Assembly (NCBI GenBank): GCA_037179515.1
Contig: JAXCGZ010009477.1
Span: 123,501-187,500 of the forward strand
Source: Halocaridina rubra
Lineage: Eukaryota > Arthropoda > Malacostraca > Decapoda > Atyidae
Reading direction: 5' to 3'
Length of the DNA: 64,000 nt
Each line of letters opens with the position of its first letter. Within the stretch, counting starts at the first letter, position 1. The notes beneath the pieces were generated by a model that had not been told where the DNA came from, did not search any database, and saw nothing but the letters and a program-made list of their open reading frames with translations. The position numbers and the translations under genes were made by a program. Shown in pieces: positions 1-11,346 of the stretch.

Positions 1-229
1 CATGGAATGCTATTGGCTGAAAGGTCAGGAGATGACGAATCAAAGAATTGTTTTTCTTTATGTTCTGTATCATGGGGTCTGATTGGCTTTTTCATTGAAA
101 TTTGCTTCTCCCACCATCTTCCATTGTCTCGCCTCACTCGTTCAGTCTAACTCACGTGTGCGCCGTTCACATTGTGCTTATTAATACGTTTTGCATGTGA
201 TTTTTTTCTCGCGTATTCTAACCTTTGCA

Positions 230-2002
230 ATGACTCCCAAGCATCCTTCATCTTCTAAGGCTTCTGGTAGTCAGCCTAAGCGGCAAAGGAGGATGTTAAC
301 CATAACAGATAAGGTGAAACTCTTAGATATGCTGAAAGAAGGAAAATGGTTTACAGATGTCGGCTGCTATTTTGGCCTCAATGAATCTACTGTTCGCTAC
401 ATCAAAAAGGACGAGGCAAAGATCAGGAAAACAGCGACTATTTCTTTTAATAAATCAGCGAAGAGGGTCGTAACATCCCACAATAAGGCAGTAGTGCGGA
501 TGGAAGCTGCTTTGGCCATGTGGATTGCTGAATGCAGAAAGAAAAACATCAGCTTAGACAGCAATATCATACAAACAAAGGCGAAGAAGCTGTACGAGAC
601 ATTCGCTACAAACGAACCCGTCGATGACAGTGGCGACCGTGGAGAGGAGGAGGGGAGAGAAGATATCGACAACCCACAACCAGGACCCTCCTGCGATTCT
701 CCACCGAGGATACAATCGTTCATTGCTAGCAAGGGATGGTTCGCCAAATTTCAAAAACGCTATGGCCTAAAAGGCGTTTCGGTTTATGACAAAGCCACCT
801 CTGCAGATACAGCTGCCGCAGAAAATTACGTGAACAACGACTTCAAGAAAGTTATCGCCGAAGGGGAATATGCTCCTGAGCAAGTCTTCAACATGGATGA
901 GACTGGGTTATTTTGGAAGAGAATGCCGTCTCGCACTTTTCTCTTCAAGGAAGAAGCTAAAGCCCCGAGATTTAAAGCGCACAAAGATCGCGTTACTCTC
1001 GTCATGTGCGGGAATGCTGCAGGCTTCATGTTAAAGCCCGGGCTTATCTACAAGTCAAAGAACCCTAGGGCTTTGAAGAATAAAAACAAGAATCTGTTGC
1101 CAGTGTATTGGATGCATAACCCTAAGGCCTGGATCACGAAAAGCCTCACATCGGACTGGTTTCAACAATGCTTTATCCCTCAGGTCAAACTTTATCTTGC
1201 GGAAAAAGGCCTTGAATTTAAAGTCCTTCTTTTGATGGAAAATGCTGGTGGCCATGCAACTAAGCTCGAATATGACGGTGTTCAAGTAGAGTTCCTGCCA
1301 CCGAGTACAACGTCACTGATGCAGCCTATGGATCAAGGCGTTATTGGTGCGTTCATGGCCCTCTAAACACGAAATGCCCAGGCGAACCTGGTTGAATCCA
1401 TGGATTCGGACAAAGAATTCTCAATGAGGACGTACTGGCGTAATTACACGATTGCCACATGCCTTCAAAATATTCAGAATGCAATCAAAGAGATGAAGTC
1501 GGCTACAATCAATGCCAGTTGGAAGAAATTGTGGCCCGAAGTCATCCACGACTACAAGGGATTTGCTCCTGACAAAGTCCATAACTCGGCAGTTGCGAAA
1601 GCTGTGAAGTTGGTTGCATTGCTAGGAGGAGAAGGCTTTAAAGATATGACTCACGAAGATGTGAATGAACTGATTAACTGCCACTCGCAGCCTTTGAGTG
1701 ATGAAGACTTGGAAGAAATGACAAAATCAGCGAGCGAAGAGGAGGAAGAAGAACTTCAGGAAACGCACGAAGAAATTGAAGAACCTGGCCTTACACTCGA
1801 ACGTCTGGCAGCCATATATGAACATGTGAAAGCAGTCCAAAAATTCTCGCAGGAACATGACGATAAAATGGTTCGTTCGGTGACCTTCTGTAATATTCTC
1901 GACGATGCCATGATTCCTTACCAGACCATCTTCCAACAAAAGAAGAAACAGCGACAGCAACTCCCCATTACCATGTTCTTCTCCCCCAAAAAGCAGCCGT
2001 AA
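230..2002 (+). pseudogene. Tigger transposase (DDE family), one in-frame stop
   Basis: The gene would encode a cut-and-paste transposase with CENP-B-like DNA-binding domains. I take ATG at 230 as the start, because the open frame upstream has no ATG. The N-terminal helix-turn-helix lies in the first 60 residues (RRMLTITDKVKLLDML, then STVRYIKKDE). A second, CENPB-type domain follows around residues 80-190 (GWFAKFQKRYGLKG). The DDE core has the first acidic residue in NMDETGLFWK and the third in QPMDQGVI. The second catalytic position, usually D in an xDNA motif, reads MENAGGH, so Asp has become Glu. A TAA at 1364-1366 interrupts the frame right after the third catalytic residue, and the same frame then runs on to 2002 with an acidic C-terminal tail. 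Two independent lesions make activity very unlikely. Confidence 0.88.
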
Positions 2003-2047
2003 AGCTGTTATTGGCTGCGGAATAATTTCCTCTGGGGTCAACAAACA

Positions 2048-2390
2048 TCATTACCACCTCATTCACGGTAAGTTTACCTATCACGTACATATAAATTTAT
2101 GTTGCATGCTGTTATTTATAAAGTAAAGGGTGGTTTTTTAACATTGCAGGGAGGGTTTATACAGTAAACGTAAAAATAATTGTAAAATCCTACATACATG
2201 AGTATGTCATGTCATTACCACCTCATTCACAGTAAGTTTATCTATCACTTTCATATAAATTTACGCTGCTGCTGTTATTTATGGAGTAAAGGGTGGTTTG
2301 TTAACAGTACAGGGAGGGTTTATACAGTTTATACAGTGTAAACGTAAAAATAAATTAAAATGTCTATGTACATACAGGGTGATGCTACTT
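2048..2390 (+). repeat. Tandem duplication in Tigger 3' noncoding region
   Basis: Two diverged copies of a unit of about 165 bp follow each other. They start at TCATTACCACCTCATTCAC (2048 and 2212), and each runs through an AGTAAAGGGTGGTTT block and a GGGAGGGTTTATACAGT block to an AAACGTAAAAATA end. The copies differ by scattered substitutions and small indels. They sit between the transposase stop and the 3' inverted repeat. Confidence 0.75.
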
Positions 2391-2431
2391 CGCGAAAATT
2401 CCTGTCTCGGGCCAGGTCCCGGAACCAAACC

Positions 2432-2455
2432 TTCATGATAATCGAAGGAACACTG
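2432..2455 (-). repeat. Tigger 3' terminal inverted repeat
   Basis: Minus-strand reading gives CAGTGTTCCTTCGATTATC, flanked by TA at 2456-2457. It marks the right end of the transposon. The partner repeat is off the left edge. Confidence 0.7.
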
Positions 2456-2805
2456 TATATATATAAAATCCAAAACACTATGATTTGAGGATACAGTTTT
2501 AGTATTATCAACTTGTTTCCTTCATAGAAATATATTTTTCAATATTTTTTATTGTTTTCCTTTTAAGATGTAGGGAAGATTAATTAATATTATCATTGTT
2601 ACTGAGATTAGAGACAGCTGGTTCCTCCAAAGGCATGGCATTTACAATGGTGTACTTGATAGCCTGCTAACAAAATCTAGGATCCGGCACAGGAAAATCC
2701 CTTTAAATTATAAATTCTAATGTATCTAAGATAATTCATTTTAACAAAGTGAATCCAATCCCTACTCTCAGTAGATTCCATTTTAACATCTTTAACATTC
2801 ACCAG

Positions 2806-4956
2806 GTACGAAGAACGAGCACCGGATATGACAAAGTACGACATCACACCTTGTTTCTCTGGCCACGATCACATACGTCGTTTCCAGATAGGATTTCCCA
2901 GAGAATTTCGCGAGGACTACACAAATCACCCACTGGAATTCACGACGCAAGTTCATGACAGCCTGGCTCAAGATATTCATATTCCTCTGATAAGAATACA
3001 ACACACACTGGTAAATAAGTTTAAAGATACAGCAGTAATTAATAAGTAATAGGGATATCATAACCGATTGGCAAAATGTAAACTATTCTCATTTCACAAT
3101 GGCAGAATTTGTACAAAGACAATCATAATTAAAAAAAAAGAAATTGTGCATTCTGACAATTTAAATGGCTAATTTCTTTACTAAATAGAATACAAAATTA
3201 CTATGGTAAACAGATTCCTCTAAGAGAAACCAAATCCTTATCACACACCAAGGAGAGTCCACATTAACCCATATTTAATAGAGCTGTAAATAATAACTGC
3301 CTGATAATAAATAGCAGAAAGTACAGATTTCTGTAAGGGAGATGATAAATTTGCTGTGTGCGTGTTAGTATCAAATGAAAAATACGTTATTCAAAATTAC
3401 AACAGAATTAAGGATAACTTAGGGATCACTGCTCGAAGTAAGAAAAACATTATTTGACAGGCTTCTTTTCCTCTTTCTGACAACAGCACTATCATTTCTT
3501 GGGACCAGCACTTTGGTGACTCATCCCCTTCCCTACAGAGGTTGGCTTAGTATAGGTACTTGAGTAATTGCATTATAATTTCAGATAGAATTTAATGAAC
3601 ATGACGGAAACCTATATGCAGAATTCACACTAGTGGACAGACCAGAAGTTGATGGAATTGAGTTTCCAGACAGTGTAGGACCACCCCTCGCAGAAGTTGT
3701 TACTACACTGCAGCAAACAATGAATTATTTGCCCGTCATACTATACAGTCCTGACTATGACACACCTGGGGTAAGTATATAAGTACTGAGCTATGGTAAA
3801 CTCTAATGTGCTTAATGATGTTAGGAATAAGGCAAGCCCTCCTCATTCTCTAATTCAATACGATCAATCAGTACCTATAACTCATTTTAAGAGGACTATC
3901 CTATTTGTGGTTGGCTGTAGAAACGTTTATCAAAGCTTTTGATGAGTAAAATAATTCAAACTCCTGTTTCACTATAACCTGAATATGTTTTGCAATAATA
4001 AAACCACTGATTGATGAATAGGGTTTTGGAGTGGTAATGAAACATTATATTACATATATACATTACAGGGACTGTAGTAGTGCACTGCTTAGAGCATTCA
4101 ACTTGGGAGGTGACAAAACCCATAATTGGGCTCACCGCAGGGTGTTAGGAAGGGCATCCAGCTTTAATTTCTAAGTTCCAACCTGTCTATTTCTGCCAAC
4201 ATAATGTGGAATAATAGAATGTACATTAAAACACCATAACTTTTTCCTCAGCATGTGAAGATTATGATAGCATATCCAGACAGTCTTCAAGAAATGTTTG
4301 AAGATGAATGTACACCCATGAAATCACTGTCACTTCCTCGCCATGGAGCACAACCTGTGGAAGTTATTGCAAGCACCAAATCACAAATATCATCTATGGA
4401 AATAAATCACGTTCTGAAAGAAAGACTTCAAGAAAAGAACAATCCTACAGTGGAGCAAAATCTTGATGAAATGAATAAGCAAAAACAAATTCACCAAAAT
4501 AATGAAATTTTCCCAGAGAATTTAAGGGGGAAAAAAACAAGATATTTCGCTTCTGCATCCCCAAAGGAACTGTTTGATAATGAAATTATGTCTAATTCAA
4601 ATGCATGGATTGGGGAAGAAAATGCAAACCCAGATGTTGTTATGGACCTCACTGGAGAGAAAATGGACAAAGCTGATGACAGCTTTTACGATGATCCTGA
4701 GACATACGGAAAAGAAGAGAAAAAAACATATACTCCAGGTATGAAAGTATTACCAACATGATGTACAGCAAGTATTATAGACCAGAAATATGTAAGAGAG
4801 TGTAAGGAAACATAATGCATACTGGTTATTAATACTTGTTTCCAAATATCCAAACTACTCCTGTATTCATATCCTATACTATATTGAAAACTTAAGTTTC
4901 TTACATACAAATTGCTATAACTACTACTCAGTTACAGCTCGAGATGCTTTAATAAA

Positions 4957-4991
<35 letters not shown>

Positions 4992-5163
4992 TAATAATAA
5001 AAATAACGATAATAATTACCTTTCAGGTGCCATGGCAGGTATGGGCATAGGTATGTTCTTCCTAGGGGCACTTATTGGCATTCTTTTAATATTGGCATCC
5101 ATGAAAAAGCTTTCCCTGCCTGAGAGAATAGAGCTTTCAACAATTAGAAGAAAACCCAAGTAA
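2806..5163 (+). CDS. C-terminal part of an unidentified single-pass membrane protein (4 exons)
   Basis: Four coding exons read through: 2806-3010, 3585-3770, 4252-4738 and 5027-5163 (stop TAA 5161-5163). All three complete introns have GT..AG ends (GTAAATAAG, GTAAGTATA, GTATGAAAG donors) and phases match (0, 0, 1). The first exon seen starts in mid-codon after an AG acceptor, so the N-terminus lies upstream of the window or of the Tigger insertion. About 338 residues are visible. The first two exons look like a folded extracellular region (CFSGHDHIRRFQIGF; AEFTLVDRPEVDG). The third is polar, charged and low in hydrophobic residues, so probably a flexible stalk. The last exon is a Gly-rich membrane helix (GMFFLGALIGILLILA) followed by KK and a short basic tail, which fits type I topology. 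I do not recognise the family. Conserved reading frame and clean splice sites make a real host gene very likely. Confidence 0.75.
4068..4215 (+). mobile_element. tRNA-derived SINE, copy 1 (intronic)
   Basis: Lies in the intron between exons 3585-3770 and 4252-4738, ending close to the acceptor. The head reads like a tRNA gene: an A-box-like TAGTAGTGCACTGCTTAGAGC, then a decayed B-box region near GGGCTCACC. The body follows (AAGGGCATCCAGCTTTAATT), then TCCAACCTGTC. This head-body order recurs in the other copies listed, which supports one family. Confidence 0.75.
4950..5012. repeat. (TAA)n microsatellite in intron
   Basis: An imperfect AAT/TAA run with AAAAT interruptions, in the last intron of the membrane-protein gene, just upstream of its final acceptor (TTTCAG at 5021-5026). 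Confidence 0.9.
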
Positions 5164-6263
5164 TAATATTTATTAGAAAAGGTAACATGACCATGCTTTT
5201 ATTACTTCAATGAACAAGCAATGTTCATTATAATTATTTATTTATATTATATAAAATATTGTGCAATGATATTTATATCTTTTTTTTTTAAATGAAACAT
5301 CACATCCACTGAGCCAGCGCAGTTCCCTACCTACATCAGCAAACTTCAGATAGTAAGATTCATATCAATCATACAACAAAAAACGCTAGAAGTACTAACC
5401 ACTTAGTAGCTTTGCCAAGCTTTTATATTTCCTTTTTCTTCTTCCATAAAACTCAGAAAAATAATAATGTTACAGACACCAGATGTAAAAGTTCATCTAT
5501 GCAGAGATAATTCAATTTCTTGCACCATCTACGTTCAACACATCTCTGCATTAAATTTTCATAATACATATAACGAAATGAAACTTACCAAATGTAAGAT
5601 ATCTCCAAAACAAAATAAAATAACTAAAGACAGTCTACTAAAAACTTCAGATTCTACATACCAGGCTGGGATGTACAGTTCGACTTGAAAAAAAAAATGC
5701 ACATATACAATTTACCTTGAACAACAATGAAGTTCTTTCATTACATCTTCAAATCAGGTACAAGGGAAGACACTATACTGGATTTATTAAATTTCTTGTC
5801 GCTGTTGGTAGGAGATGTTAATTCTGTGCCTGAGTTCCTTACTTACTGTAAAAGCCAACTAATAGAGAGATGATAGAAGGAAGGGCAATCTTATCTTCAT
5901 TGAATATTAATTTCTTTGCCATTAGACGGCTGAGAAATGAGGCGTTGACGTGTAGGATAAGGTATACTATGGGTTCTGTAGTTGTGGCCACCTTGATGAT
6001 TCAGTGGGATCAACAAATTAAAAAAAAATCCACATTTTTTTCTACGATTCCAATAAAGGATGTACTTCCGAATTACTGTACTACACAGTAAATTAGGTTA
6101 CATACATAGAGACATGCAATCTGAGGTAAACCTAGAATACACTTGCCTATACATTCATATATCACATTGGTTCATTTAGCTAGGACATAGAAGACTCTCT
6201 CCTTAAATACAAAGATATACTGCATATTTTTTCTTCAACAAGACATAAAGTATTGGCTGAAAG

Positions 6264-6420
6264 GGGGCCGTAATATCACAGTGGTCAGTGCTTAACTCGG
6301 GAAGTGACAAACCTATGTTTGAGCCCACCATGAGGTGCTAGGAAGTGCATCCAGCCTTAGTTTCCCAGCTCCAAATTGAGTCAATCCCCATTCATAAAAC
6401 AGCAAACAACAACAACAACC
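6264..6420 (+). mobile_element. tRNA-derived SINE, copy 2 (best 3' tail)
   Basis: The clearest copy. The head is GGGGGCCGTAATATCACAGTG with an A-box-like core, then AACTCGGGAAGTGACAAACC and a B-box-like GTTTGAGCCC. The body is AGTGCATCCAGCCTTAG, then CCCAGCTCCAAATTGAGTC. It ends in an (AAC)n tail at about 6403-6420, so the family probably ends in a short A-rich repeat. Confidence 0.8.
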
Positions 6421-7582
6421 AAAACTTAGTCCCACCATGACCAATCTTAACCAATCTCTCAGTTGTTCTAGGACATGGAAAAGTTTCATCAAGGATAAAA
6501 CTCTCAGCTCTGTTCTACTATCCACTTTAGTTGGCTTTTATGAGGCAGGAAATATTAGAGCAGAGTTCTCTCACGCCAATATCAGGGATATCCCTTTCCA
6601 TCTGGCCCTTATGGCATACAGGGAGTATGAGGGTGAAATACTGTTTGATACAAAATACATACATGATACTCACACACATAGTAAATGCTTCATCAACCCT
6701 GTGTAAACAATCGTGGAAACGTAAAAACCCAACACACATATTCAGTAATCAAACTTTTACAATAATCTGGTTTAGATTTACAATATTTTGCCTGTTAACT
6801 TTCAATATTCAGTCAGTTTTCCTTACAATTCTTAGTTTATACACTTAACATATAAATATTAAAACAAGACTGTATATACATATTTTATTAATATTTCAAT
6901 ATATTCACATATGAGCATACTTAGTTTTATAAGAAAGTTCCTGGTACTGTTGTTCTTAATGTAGGTGTAGGTCTACCATACAGCAAGTATTATTGTAACT
7001 AGTATATAACAATCACTTATTGCAATTCAATATACGATTTAAACGGCCTACAATAATGTATCACAAAATATGTAAAAACTTTAATACATAAAAATACCTT
7101 TCAATAAGTAATGAATATATATAATTGATACAACTATCTCACTCAAAAATTATGTCATTTTCTTTTTCTGGTATTGCCATCAATTAAGACTATCTTTTCG
7201 CACTAAGTTGGTCTCCTAGTCATGAACCTTCTAGGTACTCACATAAGTACAGGGTGGGCCAAATGTTGCAGTTATTTTCTTTTTCGCCCTTCTTGTGTAC
7301 GATTCCCTCAGTGGTATTAAAGAGTAGTGATAATCAGGAAGGGCTTCAGTGAGATAACCAATCACCCAGAATGTTGAAAAGAGATTAAAAGCCATTATTT
7401 ATGATCCACCTTTTACAAATATGAATTTAAAGGCAAAGCAGCAGCTTAAGGATAAAATGAAATTTGGACTGTGTATGCCTAACTCTGCAAAACTGTAACT
7501 ATCATCAGGTGGAGAAGAGTGAATAATAAACCAGCATTCCCTACATATCAAATGAGCCAAAAAATTCTTCTTCCTGCCAGTG

Positions 7583-7727
7583 CTTTTTTTTTTACTATTA
7601 CTCCCAATTATGAGAACAGACAGACAGGCTGGAGCTGAGGAATAAGTCCTTCCTGATGCCCAGCAGTGAAAATGTTATGGGTTTGTCACTTCCTGAGTCG
7701 AGTGCTCTAAACACTCCGCTACACCTG
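7583..7727 (-). mobile_element. tRNA-derived SINE, copy 3
   Basis: Minus-strand copy. Read on the minus strand it gives GTGTAGCGGAGTGTTTAGAG, then GACTCAGGAAGTGACAAACC, GGGCATCAGGAAGGAC and CAGCTCCAGCCTGTCTG, ending in a poly-A run (T10 on the plus strand at 7584-7593). Confidence 0.78.
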
Positions 7728-8217
7728 ACAAATAGGACATAAAGCCTTTTCCCTTCCTTTTTTTTCTTTTATTCTTTTACCCACTATGCAAGCACTAGCA
7801 ATGGGATAATGTTAAACAAGGATATAAATATTGAGGAGAGAACAAGAAAGTTAAATAAACAAAGATATTACAGATATGCAAAATACAAAGGATCTTGTAA
7901 AGAAGAGGATAACCAGAATCCCATGTAAAGTTAAATAACCATGTATCCTGTTGGGTTAGCTTTACTTAGCTTAGGTGACTTATCTCGTAAATATCAATAA
8001 CACAAGAGCACCTGAGATAACTGTTCTTTTCAAGATCCCATTAAGTTAATAAACATTACATCGAAAAAGACAACCCTCAATAAAAAATTCAGCAATTCAA
8101 ACTTATTTCCCTTGTTATATCCACCACTTTCTCACATTACTTTCACCAATACTAGCTTTACACATATTGATAGATTAGAAACACCATCTATACATAACAA
8201 TTCTCAAGATGTCATAT

Positions 8218-8395
8218 GGGGACTTTAGTAGCGCAGTGGTAGGATACTCAACTCATGAGGTGTCAGACCCCTTGTTAGAGCTAAAGATGAAATGAAGGGA
8301 AGGGTATAAAACCCTATCTCTCCAGGTTCAATCCGTCAGTGTCCATCCTCAATTGGAAACTAATAATGACAAATAAAAACTAAAAAAAATAATAA
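8218..8395 (+). mobile_element. tRNA-derived SINE, copy 4
   Basis: Head GGGGACTTTAGTAGCGCAGT with a good A box (TAGCGCAGTGGTAGGATAC), then ACTCATGAGGTGTCAGACCC. The body is diverged (GAAGGGAAGGGTATAAAACC) and the copy ends in an A-rich tail. Later body blocks TCCAGGTTCAATCC and TAATAATGAC are kept. Confidence 0.7.
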
Positions 8396-8514
8396 TTCTA
8401 AAGTTATAATATGAGAGAAAATTGCAAAGTGCACATAACAATATCATCTAAATGTCCAGCATACAATGTCTTTTATACCTTTGATACATCACAGGATAAT
8501 ACAATAACAGTTAA

Positions 8515-8562
8515 GGTAAAGGTGTGCCCTCCCATGTTAATACAGTGGGACTTGGCATATTT
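8515..8562 (+). repeat. Short dispersed repeat, copy 1 of 2
   Basis: Shares about 45 bp with 9344-9391: GGTAAAGGTGTGCCCTCCCA then TGTTA, an ACARYGGGACTTGG block and a TAGTTA-like end. The flanks do not match. Family unknown. Confidence 0.7.
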
Positions 8563-9343
8563 AAAAAAAAAATTCTCGCATAAATCCTACAAAATCAACA
8601 CCAGCAAAGACAAGTATTACAAGATATGTTTTACTAAATATAAGGGAAGACATGCCGGAGTGCAATATAGTACTGAAAGTTCATAAAAACAATTGAAACT
8701 GTTAATTACAATTATCCTTAACAAAAATATGCTGTTCTGCTATCTAATAGGTGTCCTTTTAAGTAGAAATTAATAAATGCATGTTTACTGAAGATTTAAA
8801 TTTCGATATAGTCACAAGAAACAGCTTAAAAAAAAAAAAAAAAAAATCTATGGTGTGATAGAGGGTTGGTACACATCAGTACAAGCAAGGGTGTACAGTC
8901 AACAAAGAGTCACAAATCTAACCTCCTAAAAGGATTATTTGTATGTCTATTAATGTGGATGGACATTTATTCCAAGAAAATATATATGCAATATACGCCA
9001 AATAAATTTTAACTCGCTGGGGGAAACACCTGTTCAGTGTTCCCCTGCGAAGGTGTCATATGGTTATGACCCACACAACTAGGTACCTGTTGGAGGAGTA
9101 TCCTAAATCAAACATGGGTCTTGGGATAAGGGATGCGATATCTATTGAATCTCCTCCTTTATAAAGCATCAAGTATTTGCATTGACTCAGCCTACCCCGT
9201 TATTAACTTCAGGTGATAAAGAAGTGGTGACTGGCAAGCATCTACTCTCTCCACAAAAAGTTTTCTTTTTTCTTGTCACAGGACAGCTAGCAGAAAAGGA
9301 AGAATGGACTGGGGGATTAATATACTTCTACCTCGATTATAGT

Positions 9344-9391
9344 GGTAAAGGTGTGCCCTCCCATGTTAGAACAACGGGACTTGGTGTAGTT
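9344..9391 (+). repeat. Short dispersed repeat, copy 2 of 2
   Basis: Partner of 8515-8562 in the same orientation, 829 bp away. The first 25 bases are identical between the two copies. It is probably the conserved part of an old interspersed repeat. Confidence 0.7.
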
Positions 9392-9624
9392 AGAAATAAA
9401 CTGGGCATCATTCTAACAAAATCAGTTACAAGTAAATTAACACTCATGCTAATAAGGTCTGTTAAACTTTAATCAGAAATCATACTAAGAAAATTAGTTA
9501 CAACAGAGCAAGAAATACGTGTAAAAGATTAATAGTGTATTTAACCACTCAAAGTACTTTTTCTTTTTCAACAGTCAGTCATATCCCACCAATGGCGAAA
9601 GTATTGCCATAACCAAATAAAAGG

Positions 9625-9832
9625 GGTGGTAGCAGGGCTTTACCATACAAAATATATCTTCACTATATTCAGCAGCTATTTGGTGAGAAAGAAAAAAATT
9701 CGAGGAGGAAGGGGACTGTCAGCCCTTTGCACCCACAGGGTGGCCCCAACTGAACAAAAGATGAGGTAACAGGGTTTCATCACACCAAGTGTATCTTCAT
9801 CCCACCCACCAGCTAATTTTGGCAAGACAAAC
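9625..9832 (+). repeat. Diverged tandem duplication
   Basis: Two units with the same order of blocks: GGTAGCAGGGCTTTACCATA, TATATCTTCACTATATTC, CAGCTATTTGGTGAGAAAG in the first, and GGTAACAGGGTTTCATCACA, TGTATCTTCATCCCACCC, CAGCTAATTTTGGCAAGAC in the second. They begin about 135 bp apart and are strongly diverged. Confidence 0.6.
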
Positions 9833-11249
9833 AAAAATCAGGGATGAAGGGACATCCTACCTTAAAGTTTTTTCCTCTAGAAGATACTCATGAAATACAG
9901 GAGTGCGAAATTCTTTCTCCCCCAAAACCAAGGATAAAGGAATGCAAAATTATAAAAAGTCTGATTTTACAATTCGTAAATTACTATGGTTACTAGCTCT
10001 ATTCCAACAGGATAAACATAGCATACAATCCGAACCAGTTAATACAAATATACAAGCTCCTCAAATTGACTTAAAAAAAATTAACATAATAGATCAACAA
10101 AGACTGGAAAGTATTTTCTTAAACAAAAGTTTCTTATGTAACTTGTCATAAAGTCTCTGAATTTCAGTACCCTTTTGCCAACTAGCCAGCTTTAGCAGGT
10201 TGTGAGGTTAGGTTAAAAAAATATATTTAAGTGGAAGAGAACTCATATGAATTTTACAGGTTTGGTACATTTTAGCACAACTGTTTTGGTGCCCAATGCT
10301 TGGAAGCTAAACCCAGTTTGGATACAACCCAATTAGTGACATATGTTCTGGTGTCAAGACGGCTTTTATATTTTGAAAACTTAACCATCTTTACAAAACA
10401 GATGGTGCCAAAACAGCCACACCAAAAGGTCAGCATCCAAACAGTATTGTAAAGTTGTCCCATTCTTCCACTTTACCTAGCCAGAATTATGCTTATGTCT
10501 TCATTTTAAATAGGCAAAAACTCTCTTGTGAATTCTAAAAAACAATGAAAAAGCTACTACTCCAAAACAAGCCATGATATACTGGAGGGAATTCTTGTCC
10601 ATTTAGTAAATTTAATAACAGAAAATACTAGATTTCTAAAACTGTAAGGGAATAATAACGTTATTCATCTCCAAAAATAGAATAAAGTCTCTCAAAATTA
10701 AAAATGTACACATATAACTGTAAAGTGCAACTTTAATATAATACATTTCAAAAGATATCAAAAACAAATAATCATTAACGTTCTAACAAAGACCTAAGTA
10801 TTACACTGTACATAACTCAAGCACACTTTTGTAAGTACCATTTCCAGTACTTTTGTATCACTGTACAGACACCACATTGTACATTATATAATATTCATCA
10901 TTACCATTCTGATATTCATCCCTCGGTACTAGTAGTGTTACTTATATTAGTATAACCAATATCAGTAACACACTAAGTGTGACAAAGCAAATGCTTAAAT
11001 CACATTAGTAATACTGTAATTCTAAATACAGTTCACAGATATAGTTTCCACTACATAGCAGAAAAACTCGCTCAGAATTCACGATATTTAAAAATTGTAG
11101 ACTGCATTACAATTATATTACAAAATACACTTCTGCTTTTTAAAATTTGCCAGTTAGGGTGCTTTATTTCGCAATAAAATGTTTGATTTAAGGAAACTAA
11201 AAATCACATTTCTCAGTATCAAGTGTATACAATGGCAGAATCTCCCTTT

Positions 11250-11346
11250 GTAAAAGGGGTGGCCGAGTCAAAGCACTCATCCTATCACCAGACGACCCGC
11301 TCATACTAGCCATCACATCCCGGCAGATTAGTGGCCAGCACAATTT
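11250..11346 (+). repeat. tRNA-like fragment, probably a second SINE type
   Basis: Begins GGGGTGGCCGAGTCAAAGC, which looks like the A-box half of a class II (Ser/Leu-type) tRNA. No matching 3' half or CCA-end stem is visible, so it is not a working tRNA gene. A decayed tRNA-headed SINE is the likeliest reading. Confidence 0.4.

Larger units (their letters stand above)
1..2457 (+). mobile_element. Tigger/pogo-type DNA transposon, 5' end outside window
   Basis: A Tc1/mariner-superfamily element of the Tigger group, seen from its transposase and its 3' end. The 3' terminus runs to about 2455 and ends CACTG followed by TA, as expected for an element that duplicates a TA target. Read on the minus strand the end starts CAGTGTTCCTTCGATTATC, a typical Tigger-like inverted repeat. 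The matching 5' inverted repeat is not in the window, so the element starts before base 1. It lies in an intron of, or upstream of, the membrane-protein gene that begins at 2806. The transposase is broken, so the copy is inactive. Confidence 0.85.

Noticed and set aside
8411..8686. 91-codon plus-strand ORF
   Set aside because: AT-rich, contains part of the short dispersed repeat, no recognisable protein feature.
11250..11346. Functional tRNA-Ser or tRNA-Leu gene
   Set aside because: Only an A-box-like half is seen; no acceptor stem pairing and no B box at the right distance.
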